From Opitutaceae bacterium (GTDB lineage Bacteria > Verrucomicrobiota > Verrucomicrobiia > Opitutales > Opitutaceae), in contig PLXS01000006.1 of the NCBI GenBank assembly GCA_003151515.1, positions 1-64,000 on the forward strand: a DNA stretch of 64,000 bases, given 5' to 3'. Shown piece after piece: positions 18,267 to 29,092 of this stretch; within the stretch, counting starts at the first letter, position 1; every line of letters begins with the position of its first letter. The notes beneath the pieces are model-generated. The model was not told the origin of the DNA and ran no database searches. It saw only the letters and a program-made list of their open reading frames with translations. Made by a program: the position numbers and the translations under genes.

Positions 18267-20927
18267 TCAGTCAACGAATTCCTCTATGAGCCGGCAGACC
18301 AGGGCCGTCCATCCGGTCTGGTGGTTGGCCCCCAAGCCGCGCCCGGTGTCGCCATGGTAGTATTCGTGGAACCAGAGCAGCTGCTGCCAGTGACTGTCCT
18401 TAGCGAACCGCTCATCCCCGTCGAGCGCCGGGCGCCGGCCCCGGGCGTCCGGCATGAAAAGGGAGACCAGGCGGCGGGCGATCTCGCGCGCGATCTGCTC
18501 CAGGTTCAGCAGGTTCGCGCTGCCCGTCGGAAACTCCATCCTGAAGCTGTTCCCGTAGAAGTGGTGGTAGCGCTGGAGCGCCTCGATGAGGAGGTAGTTC
18601 ATCGGGAACCAAACCGGCCCCCTCCAGTTCGAGTTCCCCCCGAAGATCCACGTCCTGGACTCGCCGGGCTCGTAGTCCACACGGTAGGCGTTGCCGTCCA
18701 CCTGCGCCTCGAAGGGCTTCTTCGCGTAGGCGCGGGAGAGCGACCGTATGCCGTAGGGCGAGAGGAACTCCGACTCGTCGAAGACGTAGCGCAGGACCCG
18801 CTCCAGGCGGGTCCTTGACGGGATCGCCAGGAGTCGTCGCCCGGGATCCCTTCCGTCGCGCGCCATGTAGGAGATGTGGGCCGCCAGGTCCCTGCGGTTC
18901 TCGAGGAACCAGCGCGTGCGCTTGGCGAAGCCGGGCAGCCTGCTCAGGCGGCCCTCCTCGATGAACTCGACGGCGAACAGGGGGATGATCCCGACGATCG
19001 ACCGGAGCCTGAGCGGGAAGGTCCCTCCCCCGTACTGGAACTTGTCGTAGTAGAAGCCGTCCTCCTCGTGCCAGAGGCCGGAGCCTCCCAGCGTGTTCAT
19101 CGCATCCGCGATCGCGACGAAGTGCTCGAAGAACTTCGAGGCGATGTCCTCGTAGGTGGGGTCGCCCTCCGCGAGCTCGAGGGCCATGGCGAGCATCGTG
19201 GCGCAGTAGAACGCCATCCACGCCGTGCCGTCCGCCTGCTCCAGCTGGCCTCCCCCCGGGGACGGCTGGGAACGGTCGAAGACACCCACGTTGTCGAGGC
19301 CGAGGAAGCCCCCGCTGAAGATGTGGTGGCCGCTCACGTCCTTGCGGTTCACCCACCAGGTGAAGTTGACAAGCAGCTTCTGGAACACCCTCGCCAGGAA
19401 ATCCCGGTCGCGGGATCCGCGCGGCGCCGTCATCTTGTAGACGCGCCAGCAGGCCCACGCGTGCACCGGGGGGTTCACGTCCGAGAAGTTCCACTCGTAG
19501 GCGGGGATCTGCCCGTTCGGGTGCATGTACCACTCGCGCAGCAGGAGGTTGAGCTGCCCCTTGGCGAAGGCGGGGTCGAGCCTCGCCATCGGCAGCATGT
19601 TGAACGCGAGGTCCCAGGCGGCGAACCAGGGGTATTCCCACTTGTCGGGCATTGAGATCACGTCCCTTGAGAAGACCTGGGGCCAGTCGCTGTTGCGGCC
19701 GCCCAGCCGCGACGCGGGGGGCGCAGGGGCCCTCGTGTCGCCCTGCAGCCAGTCCCCGACGACGTAATGGTAGAACTGCTTCGACCAGAGGAGCCCCGCG
19801 TTGGCCTGGCGCGCGACGCGCCTCGCCTCGGGATCCGCCGGCCCCGGAAGGCCGGCGTAGAACTCGTCGGCCTCGCCCCTTCTCGCCTTGAGGGTCGCCT
19901 CGAACGAGGGGCCGAAGGGCCCGTCCGCCGCGCCGGCCGCCCGCAGCCTCAGGCGCACCGAGCGCTCCTCGCCGGGCCCAAGCTCCATCGTGAAATGGGC
20001 CGCGCACTTCGTCCCCAGTCCGGCCGGGTTGACCGCGGCGCGGTTGGCTCCGACCACGAACTCCCCGATCGCGTCCTTCGTGTATGCCGACTCGTTCTCG
20101 CTGCCGAAAAGCCGCGCGGCATTGCTCTCGTTCTCGGTGAACAGCAGGGGCGCGGGCCCTCCCGGCCCGGGCTCGATGTCCAGGAACATCCGGCCAAGCG
20201 TTTCGTGGTCGGCCTGGACCCGGGTCTCGGAGACCGAGGACATCGAGGGCTTCTGACCGCAGCCCTCGTGCCTGCATCCCCACGACCAGGTGTTCCTGAA
20301 CCAGAGCGTAGGCAGCAGGTGCAGGACCGCGAGCTCGGGGCCGCGGTTGGCCGCGCTCAGCCGGATGCAGATGTCGTCCGTGTCCGCCTTGGCGTACTCG
20401 GCCGCGACGTCAAAGTAGCGGCCCTCGTCAAAGACCCCGGTGTCGGCGAGCTCGAACTCGGGGTCGTCGCGCGTGCGCCGGCGCGACTCCTGCCGGAGCC
20501 TCTCGTAGGGGAAGGCGGCCTGCGGGTACTTGTAGAGCGCGCTCATCCACGAGTGCGTCGGGGTCGAGTCGGTGTAGAAGTGGCACTCCTTAACGTCCTC
20601 GCCGTGGTTGCCCTCGGCGTTCGTCAGGCCGAAGAGCCTCTCCTTGAGGATCTCGTCCCTGCCGTTCCACAGGGCGACGGCGAAGCACAGCCTGCACTCG
20701 CGGTCCGTGATCCCGAGGAGCCCGTCCTCGCCCCAGCGGTAAGCCCTCATCCTCGCGTGCTCGTGCGTGAAATACTCCCAGCTGTGCCCGTCGGCCGAGT
20801 AATCCTCCCGGACGGTGCCCCACTGGCGCTCGGACAGGTAGGGGCCCCAGCGCTTCCAGTTCCTTTTCCGTTCGGCGTCCTCCTCAAGGCGCGCCCGTTC
20901 GGCGGGCAGGGGTCTTTTGCTCGGCAT
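18267..20927 (-). CDS. GH63-like glucosidase / (alpha/alpha)6-barrel glycoside hydrolase
   Basis: A large cytoplasmic protein of 886 residues without a signal peptide. The N-terminal half is beta-rich (RQWGTVREDYSADG at the start), and the C-terminal half has the features of GH63/MGH1-like enzymes: KWEYPWFAAWDLAFNMLP, a GGFLGLDNVGVFDRS segment with a likely catalytic Asp, GLWHEEDGFYYDKF, and NWRGPVWFPMNYLLIEAL. These enzymes hydrolyse alpha-glucosides or mannosylglycerate-type solutes. Natural substrate is not clear; large homologues of this kind are often annotated simply as glucosidase. It stands alone between oppositely oriented and co-oriented genes with short spacers. Confidence 0.85.
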   Translation of the reverse strand: MPSKRPLPAERARLEEDAERKRNWKRWGPYLSERQWGTVREDYSADGHSWEYFTHEHARMRAYRWGEDGLLGITDRECRLCFAVALWNGRDEILKERLFGLTNAEGNHGEDVKECHFYTDSTPTHSWMSALYKYPQAAFPYERLRQESRRRTRDDPEFELADTGVFDEGRYFDVAAEYAKADTDDICIRLSAANRGPELAVLHLLPTLWFRNTWSWGCRHEGCGQKPSMSSVSETRVQADHETLGRMFLDIEPGPGGPAPLLFTENESNAARLFGSENESAYTKDAIGEFVVGANRAAVNPAGLGTKCAAHFTMELGPGEERSVRLRLRAAGAADGPFGPSFEATLKARRGEADEFYAGLPGPADPEARRVARQANAGLLWSKQFYHYVVGDWLQGDTRAPAPPASRLGGRNSDWPQVFSRDVISMPDKWEYPWFAAWDLAFNMLPMARLDPAFAKGQLNLLLREWYMHPNGQIPAYEWNFSDVNPPVHAWACWRVYKMTAPRGSRDRDFLARVFQKLLVNFTWWVNRKDVSGHHIFSGGFLGLDNVGVFDRSQPSPGGGQLEQADGTAWMAFYCATMLAMALELAEGDPTYEDIASKFFEHFVAIADAMNTLGGSGLWHEEDGFYYDKFQYGGGTFPLRLRSIVGIIPLFAVEFIEEGRLSRLPGFAKRTRWFLENRRDLAAHISYMARDGRDPGRRLLAIPSRTRLERVLRYVFDESEFLSPYGIRSLSRAYAKKPFEAQVDGNAYRVDYEPGESRTWIFGGNSNWRGPVWFPMNYLLIEALQRYHHFYGNSFRMEFPTGSANLLNLEQIAREIARRLVSLFMPDARGRRPALDGDERFAKDSHWQQLLWFHEYYHGDTGRGLGANHQTGWTALVCRLIEEFVD

Positions 20928-21011
20928 AGGCGGCTTCGCGCAATGTGGCGGGCAGGGCCGCCGGCGCAACGTCGCCGCCCAGATTCTCGGCGCCGAGGCG
21001 GGCGGCCCCGG

Positions 21012-21746
21012 CTAAAAGAGCCGCCGGATCGCCTCGACGCCCGCCTTGCTCGCCAGGGCAAAGCCCAGGTTGTGGTCGGACCACACGGCCGCCGCCCCGC
21101 CGGCCTGCTCGATGAACACGGGCCCTTTGGTGGAGAGGTCCGCGCGCGACGGGTCGATGCGCGCAATGTAGAGGTGGAACAGGGTCCCGTCGCGGGCGAA
21201 GCACACCTCGATGACATCCCGCCCCGCGAAGCTGAGCGTCCGGCAGCCCGTGTCCTTCAGCCTGTCGAAGTCGATCTGCTCGGCGCCGGGCATCGGGGCG
21301 CCGCTCGCCTGCAGCCCCGTGATCAGGGCCTCCGAGGGCTCGCCATGGCCCACGTGCCCGTCGCGCAGAGCGTCCGCGATGGCGAAGCTCGCGAATGCGG
21401 GCACAAGGCTACCGGGACGCGTCGGCTCCTTCATTGTAAGCAAGGTGACGGCAAGGGCCGCCGCCGCCGCCAGGCCCGCGATCCAGGTGAGCCGCCTCAT
21501 CCCGCCCCGAGGGCCGGCGCTCACCCGGGCCCCGGCGAGGATGGCCTCGCGAAGCGAGGGGGGCGGCGCCACCTGCTTCAGCTTGCCGGCCACCGCCGAG
21601 TCATAGGCGCGGGACCTTTCAAGCCACTGGCCCAGAATGGGATCGGTTCCGGCCATGCGCAGGGCGTCCCCGAAGCGCGGATTGTCCGTGTCCATTCCGT
21701 TGGGCCGGAAGGCGCTAAGGATGAACTTTGCCTCCTCGTTAGTCAT
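21012..21746 (-). CDS. Membrane-anchored anti-sigma factor-like protein
   Basis: A 244-residue protein with a helical cytoplasmic N-terminal region (1-90), one membrane segment (about 86-105, LTWIAGLAAAAALAVTLLTM), and an outer C-terminal domain. Its start overlaps the end of the sigma-factor gene by 4 bases (ATGA), the usual arrangement for an ECF sigma factor and its anti-sigma. The N-terminal part lacks the HxxxCxxC zinc motif of common ECF anti-sigmas. The call rests on gene order and topology rather than on a strong motif. Confidence 0.7.
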   Translation of the reverse strand: MTNEEAKFILSAFRPNGMDTDNPRFGDALRMAGTDPILGQWLERSRAYDSAVAGKLKQVAPPPSLREAILAGARVSAGPRGGMRRLTWIAGLAAAAALAVTLLTMKEPTRPGSLVPAFASFAIADALRDGHVGHGEPSEALITGLQASGAPMPGAEQIDFDRLKDTGCRTLSFAGRDVIEVCFARDGTLFHLYIARIDPSRADLSTKGPVFIEQAGGAAAVWSDHNLGFALASKAGVEAIRRLF

Positions 21747-22291
21747 GATGCGCGCGATCCTTTCGTGCTTGGAAAAGGCAGGACCTTCGACGAGGGGGCC
21801 TCGGAGCGCTCGAGCGCCATCCTCAGCTGGGCCTTGCCCCGCGACAAACGAGACATGACCGTGCCTATGGGCACGTCGAGCGTGTCCGCGATCTCCTGGT
21901 ATGACATATCCTCGATGTAGAACAGGGTGAGCGGCGAGCGGAACGACTCGTCGACTGTCTGCAGCGCCGCCATGACGGCGCCCGCGTCGATCCGGGAGAC
22001 GCGGTCAATGTCCTCGGCGACCGGATCCCTCTCCGCAGGGGGCAGGTCCTCGAGGGAGGACGAGCGCGAGTCCCTGCGCCGGCCGCGAAGGAACTCCCTG
22101 TAGAGCGTCGTGAAGAGCCATGACTTGGCCTTCGAGAGCTCCCGCAGCCCGTGGCCCTTCGTCGCCCAGATGAAGAAGGTCTGCTGCACCAAGTCGCCGG
22201 CGTCGGCGCCGTTGCGGGCGAGGCTGAGCGCAAAGCGGTACAACGACGCGTAGTTCGCGTCCACCAGCTGCGTAAATGCCTCGTCGTTCAT
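21743..22291 (-). CDS. ECF-type RNA polymerase sigma factor
   Basis: A 182-residue sigma-70 family protein with only regions 2 and 4. Region 2 includes ASLYRFALSLARNGADAGDL and WLFTTLYREFLRGRR. Region 4 includes RSPLTLFYIEDMSYQEIA and the recognition helix IPxGTVMSRLSRGKAQLR type (here VPIGTVMSRLSRGKAQL). It should direct polymerase to a small regulon, held in check by the membrane protein encoded next. An 83-base spacer separates it from the divergent SNF2 helicase gene, which could be a target, but no shared promoter motif was identified. Confidence 0.92.
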   Translation of the reverse strand: MNDEAFTQLVDANYASLYRFALSLARNGADAGDLVQQTFFIWATKGHGLRELSKAKSWLFTTLYREFLRGRRRDSRSSSLEDLPPAERDPVAEDIDRVSRIDAGAVMAALQTVDESFRSPLTLFYIEDMSYQEIADTLDVPIGTVMSRLSRGKAQLRMALERSEAPSSKVLPFPSTKGSRAS

Positions 22292-22374
22292 CTTCCGGTC
22301 CAGCCTTCGAGCCCCGAAGGCAGTGTTTTATTCCAATTCCGCGAAAAGATTGAAAGCATTCCCCGATAGAAACC

Positions 22375-24768
22375 TTGTCCCAGCTCCGACTCCACCTTCC
22401 GCCCAACCTGCCCGCTGCCGCCTTGCGCAACGCCATTGCCCTGCGTGTGGAGGCCGGCACCGAGGGCCCCGACGCCGGGACGCTCCCGGTCCTGGAGCTC
22501 CTGCGGGCATGGTGCGGGACCCCGAGGCCCCCCGCATTCATCCAGGTCACCCGAGCCCAGCTGCGAGAGCTGGTCGCGGCCGCGGACGGCCAGGCCCTGT
22601 TCGTCGAGAACTCAAGACAGGTGTCCTGGACCCATGACAGCGTCCTCGAGGAGCCCAACCCGGCGCCCGCAGCGGCCGCCGCGGCCTCCCCCGCCCCGGG
22701 CCCGAGGCCGCCCCGTGCGCCGGCCGAGCCCCTGATCATAGACGGCTCCGAGCACTACCTTGCCGTGACGCTCCCGTCCAGGGAGGACCGCCGGTACAAG
22801 GAGGCCGTCGAGCTGCTCAAGGCGGCCGGCTTCGTTCTGGAGCCCTCTAACAGGAAGTGGTGGCTGCGCGACCGCCACAAGACCCTCACCTTCCTCGCGG
22901 CCAACGGCGGCAGGCTGCGCGGGGAGTTTGGGGCCCAGTTCACCCCAAACTTCAACGCGAGGACGGCCCACTTGGCCGAGGCGCAGATCTCATGCGAGGT
23001 GTCCCCGTGCGCGGACGGCTGGGAGGTGCAGGTCGGCCTCCTCGCGGGATCCGCCGGGGAAGCCGCCGTTCGGGAGGCCGTTTCGGCCGGCCGCAGCTAC
23101 GTCGAGGCCGGCGCCAAGGTGGTCCTCGTGGACCCCGCGCGCCTGCAGGTCCTGGCGAGGGCTCAGAGCGCGGTGGCCGGCGGCGGCCCGGTGTCGGCGT
23201 CGGCGCGCAGCTGCGGGCGCATCGGCGCGGCCCGGGCGGTTGAGGTCGAGGAGATCCTCGAGTCCGCGTCACCGGGTTTCCGGCCGCCCGAGGCGTGGCG
23301 CGCGCTCACCGCGGCGCTGAGGGACCACTCGAGGCTCGATCCCGCCCCTGTTCCCGCGTCCCTGGACTCGGCCATGCGCCCGTACCAGCGCCTCGGGGCG
23401 GCATGGCTCTGGCACCTCCAAAGGCTCGGCCTGGGGGGCGTGCTCGCCGACGAGATGGGCCTCGGCAAGACGCTCCAGGCCCTCGCGCTCGTCTGCGCCG
23501 CCACCGCGCGGGGCGGCACCGCGCTCGTCGTGTGCCCGGCCTCTCTGGTCGAGAACTGGAATAGGGAGGCCGCCCGCTTCGCGCCCCACCTGCGCGTGTT
23601 TGTCAACCGCGGCGGCGAGCGCCTAGCCGGCCCCGCCGGGGCCGGCGAATGGGACCTCGTGATCACGTCCTACGGGACCCTGGCCCGCGACCGGGAGCTT
23701 TTCTCGGGCGCCACCTTCGCGTGCGTCGTGGGCGACGAGGCGCAGCACATCAAGAACGCGCGATCGCAGAACGCGCAGGTGCTGCGCTCGCTGCGCTGCA
23801 CCGGGCGCTTCCTGCTGACCGGCACACCCGTGGAGAACTCCCTGGACGACCTGCGCTCGCTCTTCGAGTTCGCCCTGCCGGGATACCTGGAGCGCGTCCC
23901 CCAGACCGCCCGGGGCGAGGAGCGGGCGTGGTTTGACGAGCGCGCCCGGGCAAAGACCGCCCGCTACATCCTCCGGCGCACGAAGGCTGGCGTGGCCCCC
24001 GAGCTGCCGGCGCGCATCGAGCAGGTGGTCTGGTGCTCGCTTGAGCCGGCCCAGGCCGCGCTCTACAGGCAGTACCAGGAGAGGTCCGAGCGGGAGCTCA
24101 TCGACCTCGAGGCCTCCGGCGCCGGCGAGGGGCGCCTGAGGCTCGCCGCCCTGACGCAGCTTCTGCGGCTGCGCCAGATCTGCTGCGACCCGCGGCTTGT
24201 CGGCGGCGCCAACGCCGAGGAGGGCGCCCCGGCCGCCCCGTTCGGGGGCTCGGCCAAGCTCGAGTCGTTCCGGGAGCTCCTCGCCGAGGCGCTCGACGAC
24301 GGGCACCGCGTCCTCGTCTTCTCCCAGTTCACCTCCCTTCTCGCCCTGCTCAGGGAGGAGCTTGCCCTGCAGGGCGTCGCCCACTGCTACCTCGACGGCT
24401 CGATGCCCTCGGCCGCAAGGCAGGCGCAGATTGACCTCTTCCAGTCGTCCTGCGAGACGCCCGTCTTCCTGCTCTCGCTCAAGGCGGGCGGCACGGGGCT
24501 CAACCTCACCGGGGCGGACACGGTCATTCATTTTGACCCCTGGTGGAACCCGGCGGCGGAGGCCCAGGCGACCGACCGCGCCCACCGCATCGGGCAGACC
24601 CGCGCGGTGACCAGCTACAAGCTCATCTGCGCCGGGACTGTCGAGGAGAGGGTCCTCGGCCTGCAGGAGGACAAGCGCGCCCTGCTTGCGGGCGTGTTCG
24701 AGGCGAGTGACGCGGTCGCCGAGCGGCTCTCGCTCGCCGACCTCAGGTCACTTCTTGCACCCGGCTGA
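22375..24768 (+). CDS. SNF2-family DEAD/DEAH helicase
   Basis: A 797-residue Swi2/Snf2 ATPase. An N-terminal region of about 340 residues, with an Ala/Pro-rich linker around 95-120, precedes the motor. Walker A is DEMGLGKT (about 359-366), the Walker B box is DEAQHIKN (about 454-461), and the helicase C lobe includes SLKAGGTGLNLTGADTV and HRIGQTRAV (about 737). Bacterial proteins of this type move along DNA or remodel protein-DNA complexes such as stalled polymerase. The start is a TTG. It is transcribed away from the sigma gene and its end overlaps a doubtful small ORF on the other strand by 21 bases. Confidence 0.93.
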   Translation: MSQLRLHLPPNLPAAALRNAIALRVEAGTEGPDAGTLPVLELLRAWCGTPRPPAFIQVTRAQLRELVAAADGQALFVENSRQVSWTHDSVLEEPNPAPAAAAAASPAPGPRPPRAPAEPLIIDGSEHYLAVTLPSREDRRYKEAVELLKAAGFVLEPSNRKWWLRDRHKTLTFLAANGGRLRGEFGAQFTPNFNARTAHLAEAQISCEVSPCADGWEVQVGLLAGSAGEAAVREAVSAGRSYVEAGAKVVLVDPARLQVLARAQSAVAGGGPVSASARSCGRIGAARAVEVEEILESASPGFRPPEAWRALTAALRDHSRLDPAPVPASLDSAMRPYQRLGAAWLWHLQRLGLGGVLADEMGLGKTLQALALVCAATARGGTALVVCPASLVENWNREAARFAPHLRVFVNRGGERLAGPAGAGEWDLVITSYGTLARDRELFSGATFACVVGDEAQHIKNARSQNAQVLRSLRCTGRFLLTGTPVENSLDDLRSLFEFALPGYLERVPQTARGEERAWFDERARAKTARYILRRTKAGVAPELPARIEQVVWCSLEPAQAALYRQYQERSERELIDLEASGAGEGRLRLAALTQLLRLRQICCDPRLVGGANAEEGAPAAPFGGSAKLESFRELLAEALDDGHRVLVFSQFTSLLALLREELALQGVAHCYLDGSMPSAARQAQIDLFQSSCETPVFLLSLKAGGTGLNLTGADTVIHFDPWWNPAAEAQATDRAHRIGQTRAVTSYKLICAGTVEERVLGLQEDKRALLAGVFEASDAVAERLSLADLRSLLAPG

Positions 24769-24981
24769 CCGCGAGGCGCCCCCGGGGGCGGCGGCGCAGC
24801 CCTGCGGCGTCGAGCGCGCCGGCCCCGAGGCCCAGGAGGTGTTGGCGCCACTGGCGGTCAGGGTGCCGTTGTTCATGACGGTCACGGCCGCGAACCCGAC
24901 ACCCGCCAGACCGGCCGCCAGGCGACGCCCGAACTTGGGCAGCCGCCGCGCGAAGACTGGAACCATGCCGAACGTGCTCAT
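24748..24981 (-). CDS. Possible small membrane or secreted protein, hypothetical
   Basis: A 77-residue frame starting MSTFGMVPVFARR with a basic N-terminus, a hydrophobic stretch (about 22-36, LAAGLAGVGFAAVTV), and a Ser/Gly/Ala-rich tail containing two Cys. It is the only reading frame with protein-like order in the gap between the helicase and nucleoside hydrolase genes. Its last 21 bases overlap the helicase gene on the other strand. I do not recognise it. It may be a real small exported protein or a chance frame in GC-rich DNA. Confidence 0.35.
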   Translation of the reverse strand: MSTFGMVPVFARRLPKFGRRLAAGLAGVGFAAVTVMNNGTLTASGANTSWASGPARSTPQGCAAAPGGASRSAGCKK

Positions 24982-25094
24982 TGGCAAACCTGAATTCGGG
25001 AATTAGCGGCCCGAAATAACCAACGCAGGCAGTTTGCAAGATTGTTGAAGTGTTTGTCCGCCGCCATGGCATGTGCTCTGCTCGGAGGCCGCCA

Positions 25095-26216
25095 ATGATG
25101 ACGCGAAAACCCCCTTTTATCCTAGGCCTTGTCACTCTGCTACTTGTGCAATCGCTTGGGGCTGCCGAGACCAAGCGGAAGGTCATCATTGACCAGGACG
25201 CGTTTGGGCCGGGCGGCAGCAATCTTCAGGCGATCCTCATGGTTGTTCAGTCGCCCGATGTCGAGGTGCTCGGGGTTGCCATCGAAAGCGGCGACGGCTG
25301 GCAGAAGGAGAATGTCGCGCACACCCTGCGCATGCTCGAGCTGATCGGCAGGCCGGACATCCCCGTCCTGCAGGGCGCGACCTACCCGTTGGTCAACTCC
25401 GAGGAGGAGACGAGGCGCTGGGAGCGCCTCTATGGCAAACTTCCCTACAAGGGGGCATGGATGGAGACTTGGCCGAGCTACAACACGATAAACCGGCCCC
25501 ACTACCACCCCGCCGACATCGTGCCGCCGATGGACGAGGGCGAGCCAACGACAAAGCCCGCTCCCGAGCCGGCCGCGACCTTCATCGCAAGGAAGCTGCG
25601 CGAGTTTCCCGGCGAGGTCACCGTCCTGGCGATGGGCCCCTTCACGAACCTGGCGCTGGCCTCGGCCCTTGACGCGGGATGCGCGGGCCTGGCCCGGGAG
25701 CTCGTGATCATGGCGGGAAGCTTCAATCCCGACGCCTCGAAGCTGGACGAGTTCTCGATGCAGTTCATCCACAACCCGCGCGTCGAATTCAACTTCAGGT
25801 GGGACCCCGAGGCGGCGAAGATGACGCTGCACGCGGGATGGAGGAGGATAACGGTCATACCGATCGACGCCACGGTGGGCACGCGCTTCACCAAGGAACT
25901 CGTGCGGAGGGCGACGGCGGGAACCGATGCTCCCGCCGCCCACTATGTCGCAAGCTTCGGCCAGCCCGGTTTCCCCATGTGGGACGAGGTGGCCTCGGCC
26001 GTGTTCCTGGACCCGACGATAGTCAGGCACTCCGACAAGCTCGCGATGGACGTCGATATCTCGCACGAGGCCGGTTACGGCTCGACGCAAAGCTGGCCCC
26101 CGGGCGGCGGGCCGGGCCTGGGCGAGCCCGACGTCATCGTCGTCAGGTCCGTCGACGTCGCTCGGCTCGAGGCGGCGTTCGTCGAGGCCGTGCGCAGGCC
26201 TCCCCAGGCGCACTGA
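25095..26216 (+). CDS. Secreted nucleoside hydrolase-like protein with altered metal site
   Basis: The start at 25095 has a GGAGG Shine-Dalgarno motif seven bases upstream (25084-25088) and opens a signal peptide, MMTRKPPFILGLVTLLL, so it is preferred to an earlier frame start at 25050. The 373-residue product has the inosine/uridine nucleoside hydrolase fold markers: AMGPFTNLALA at about 178, VIMAGSF, and MWDEVASAVFLDP. The metal-binding motif, normally DxDPGxDD, reads DQDAFGPG at 33-40, so the last two Asp are replaced. The protein may bind sugars or nucleosides differently or be catalytically weak. Confidence 0.85.
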   Translation: MMTRKPPFILGLVTLLLVQSLGAAETKRKVIIDQDAFGPGGSNLQAILMVVQSPDVEVLGVAIESGDGWQKENVAHTLRMLELIGRPDIPVLQGATYPLVNSEEETRRWERLYGKLPYKGAWMETWPSYNTINRPHYHPADIVPPMDEGEPTTKPAPEPAATFIARKLREFPGEVTVLAMGPFTNLALASALDAGCAGLARELVIMAGSFNPDASKLDEFSMQFIHNPRVEFNFRWDPEAAKMTLHAGWRRITVIPIDATVGTRFTKELVRRATAGTDAPAAHYVASFGQPGFPMWDEVASAVFLDPTIVRHSDKLAMDVDISHEAGYGSTQSWPPGGGPGLGEPDVIVVRSVDVARLEAAFVEAVRRPPQAH

Positions 26217-26245
26217 GGCCCCGGCGCCGGCTGCGCTCACACGGG

Positions 26246-27934
<1,689 letters not shown>

Positions 27935-28222
27935 CCTGCTACTCAAGCGCGGCACGGGCCGGCAGCAAGCCCGCGGGTTCGGCCCTCGGCGCGCCCATGC
28001 TTTCGCCCGTGTGCTGGGCCCTTGGATGCGCCTGTCGCGGGACAATGCCCATTCTCCGGACGCCCTGCGTCGCGCGTTTCAGGGTTGGAAGAGCCCTACA
28101 ATTGAATTCAATTCTGCATATCCATCTTCATGACACTGCCTTACGCAGAGAATGCCGGTATTCCCCGAGTTGGGCTGCGCCGGCTTTGACGCGGGCCGTT
28201 ATTTTATCCAGTGTCCCCTCCA

Positions 28223-28684
28223 ATGAAGTCGGTTAAGGTTCCAGCGCTTGAGCTGTTCCTTCATGAGATGATACCGCTCGCGAAGGCCATGGGTGTCGGC
28301 GTCGAGGTCAGCGACGAGCGAGCGCTCGTGCTCACCGCCCCCAAGGAGCAGAACAAGAATTCCCTCAACACCGCGTTCGGCGGGAGCCTGGTCGCCTTGG
28401 CGACGCTCGCCGGGTACGGCGTCGTGTGGGAGCTGATGCGCAACGAGAAGAAGGCGGACAAGCCCGTCTGGCACATCGTGGTCAAGGAGAGCCGCGCGGC
28501 GTACCGCCGTCCGGTGATCGGCGACCTGCGCGCCATTTGCGAGCGCCCGGCACAGGCGGCGATCGCCGAGTTCAAGGAGGCGCTCGCCCGCTACGGCAAG
28601 GCGAAGCTCAAGCTGCGCGCCGCGATCGTCGAGAACGGCAACGTGGCCGTTGACGTCCAGGCGGCGTTCGTGGTGCTGCGCTAA
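28223..28684 (+). CDS. YiiD-type C-terminal thioesterase domain protein (hotdog fold)
   Basis: A 153-residue protein whose NKNSLNTAFGGSLVALATLAG segment (around residues 46-66) matches the hallmark of the YiiD C-terminal thioesterase domain, a hotdog fold. The following WHIVVKESRAAYRRPV and a closing VDVQAAFVVLR strand fit the same fold. It is likely to hydrolyse or bind an acyl-thioester, but the substrate is unknown; YiiD itself joins this domain to an acetyltransferase that is absent here. ATG 28223 is preferred to GTG 28211. It diverges from ettA over a 288-base spacer. Confidence 0.8.
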   Translation: MKSVKVPALELFLHEMIPLAKAMGVGVEVSDERALVLTAPKEQNKNSLNTAFGGSLVALATLAGYGVVWELMRNEKKADKPVWHIVVKESRAAYRRPVIGDLRAICERPAQAAIAEFKEALARYGKAKLKLRAAIVENGNVAVDVQAAFVVLR

Positions 28685-28720
28685 GGGCCGCTGACCGGGC
28701 GAGGCGGCGCCGGCCGCGGC

Positions 28721-29092
28721 CTAGATGTGGCGCGAGTCCGACTCGTCCTTCTTCGCGTATCCGGAATCCTGGCGCTGCAGGTTGACCTGGTTCTTCTTCA
28801 CGTACGCCTGGAAGACGTCCTCTGCGCTCATTCCGAGCGTCTGCGCAAGGGAGATGAGGAAATGAAACAGGTCCACCACCTCGACCCGCGCGTTCTGCCC
28901 GTCGAACTTCTGGTACTTCGCCCACCACTTCCACGGAACCGAGTCCACAAGCTCCGCTAGCTCCTGCTGCATCGCCCGCGTGTAATTGAGGATCCACTTA
29001 GCCTTTTCGTCATCGCCCTGGGGCGGAAGGGCCACGCCGATCCGTCGGTTTAGGGCGTCCTGCATTCTGAAAATCTCCTCGAATTTGTCCAT
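28721..29092 (-). CDS. dUTPase_2/MazG-like all-alpha NTP pyrophosphatase (dUTP diphosphatase)
   Basis: A 123-residue helical protein with the metal-binding pair ELAELVD (Glu44, Glu47) and EVVD (Glu71, Asp74), spaced as in the dimeric dUTPase/MazG superfamily. The Trp-rich SVPWKWWAKYQKF between them is typical of dUTPase_2 members. Predicted role is hydrolysis of dUTP to dUMP, preventing uracil misincorporation and feeding dTMP synthesis, which here would go through the ThyX encoded at 44-45 kb. It is shorter than most dimeric dUTPases. The ATG 29092 is chosen because the 35 codons upstream do not fit the family. Confidence 0.82.
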   Translation of the reverse strand: MDKFEEIFRMQDALNRRIGVALPPQGDDEKAKWILNYTRAMQQELAELVDSVPWKWWAKYQKFDGQNARVEVVDLFHFLISLAQTLGMSAEDVFQAYVKKNQVNLQRQDSGYAKKDESDSRHI

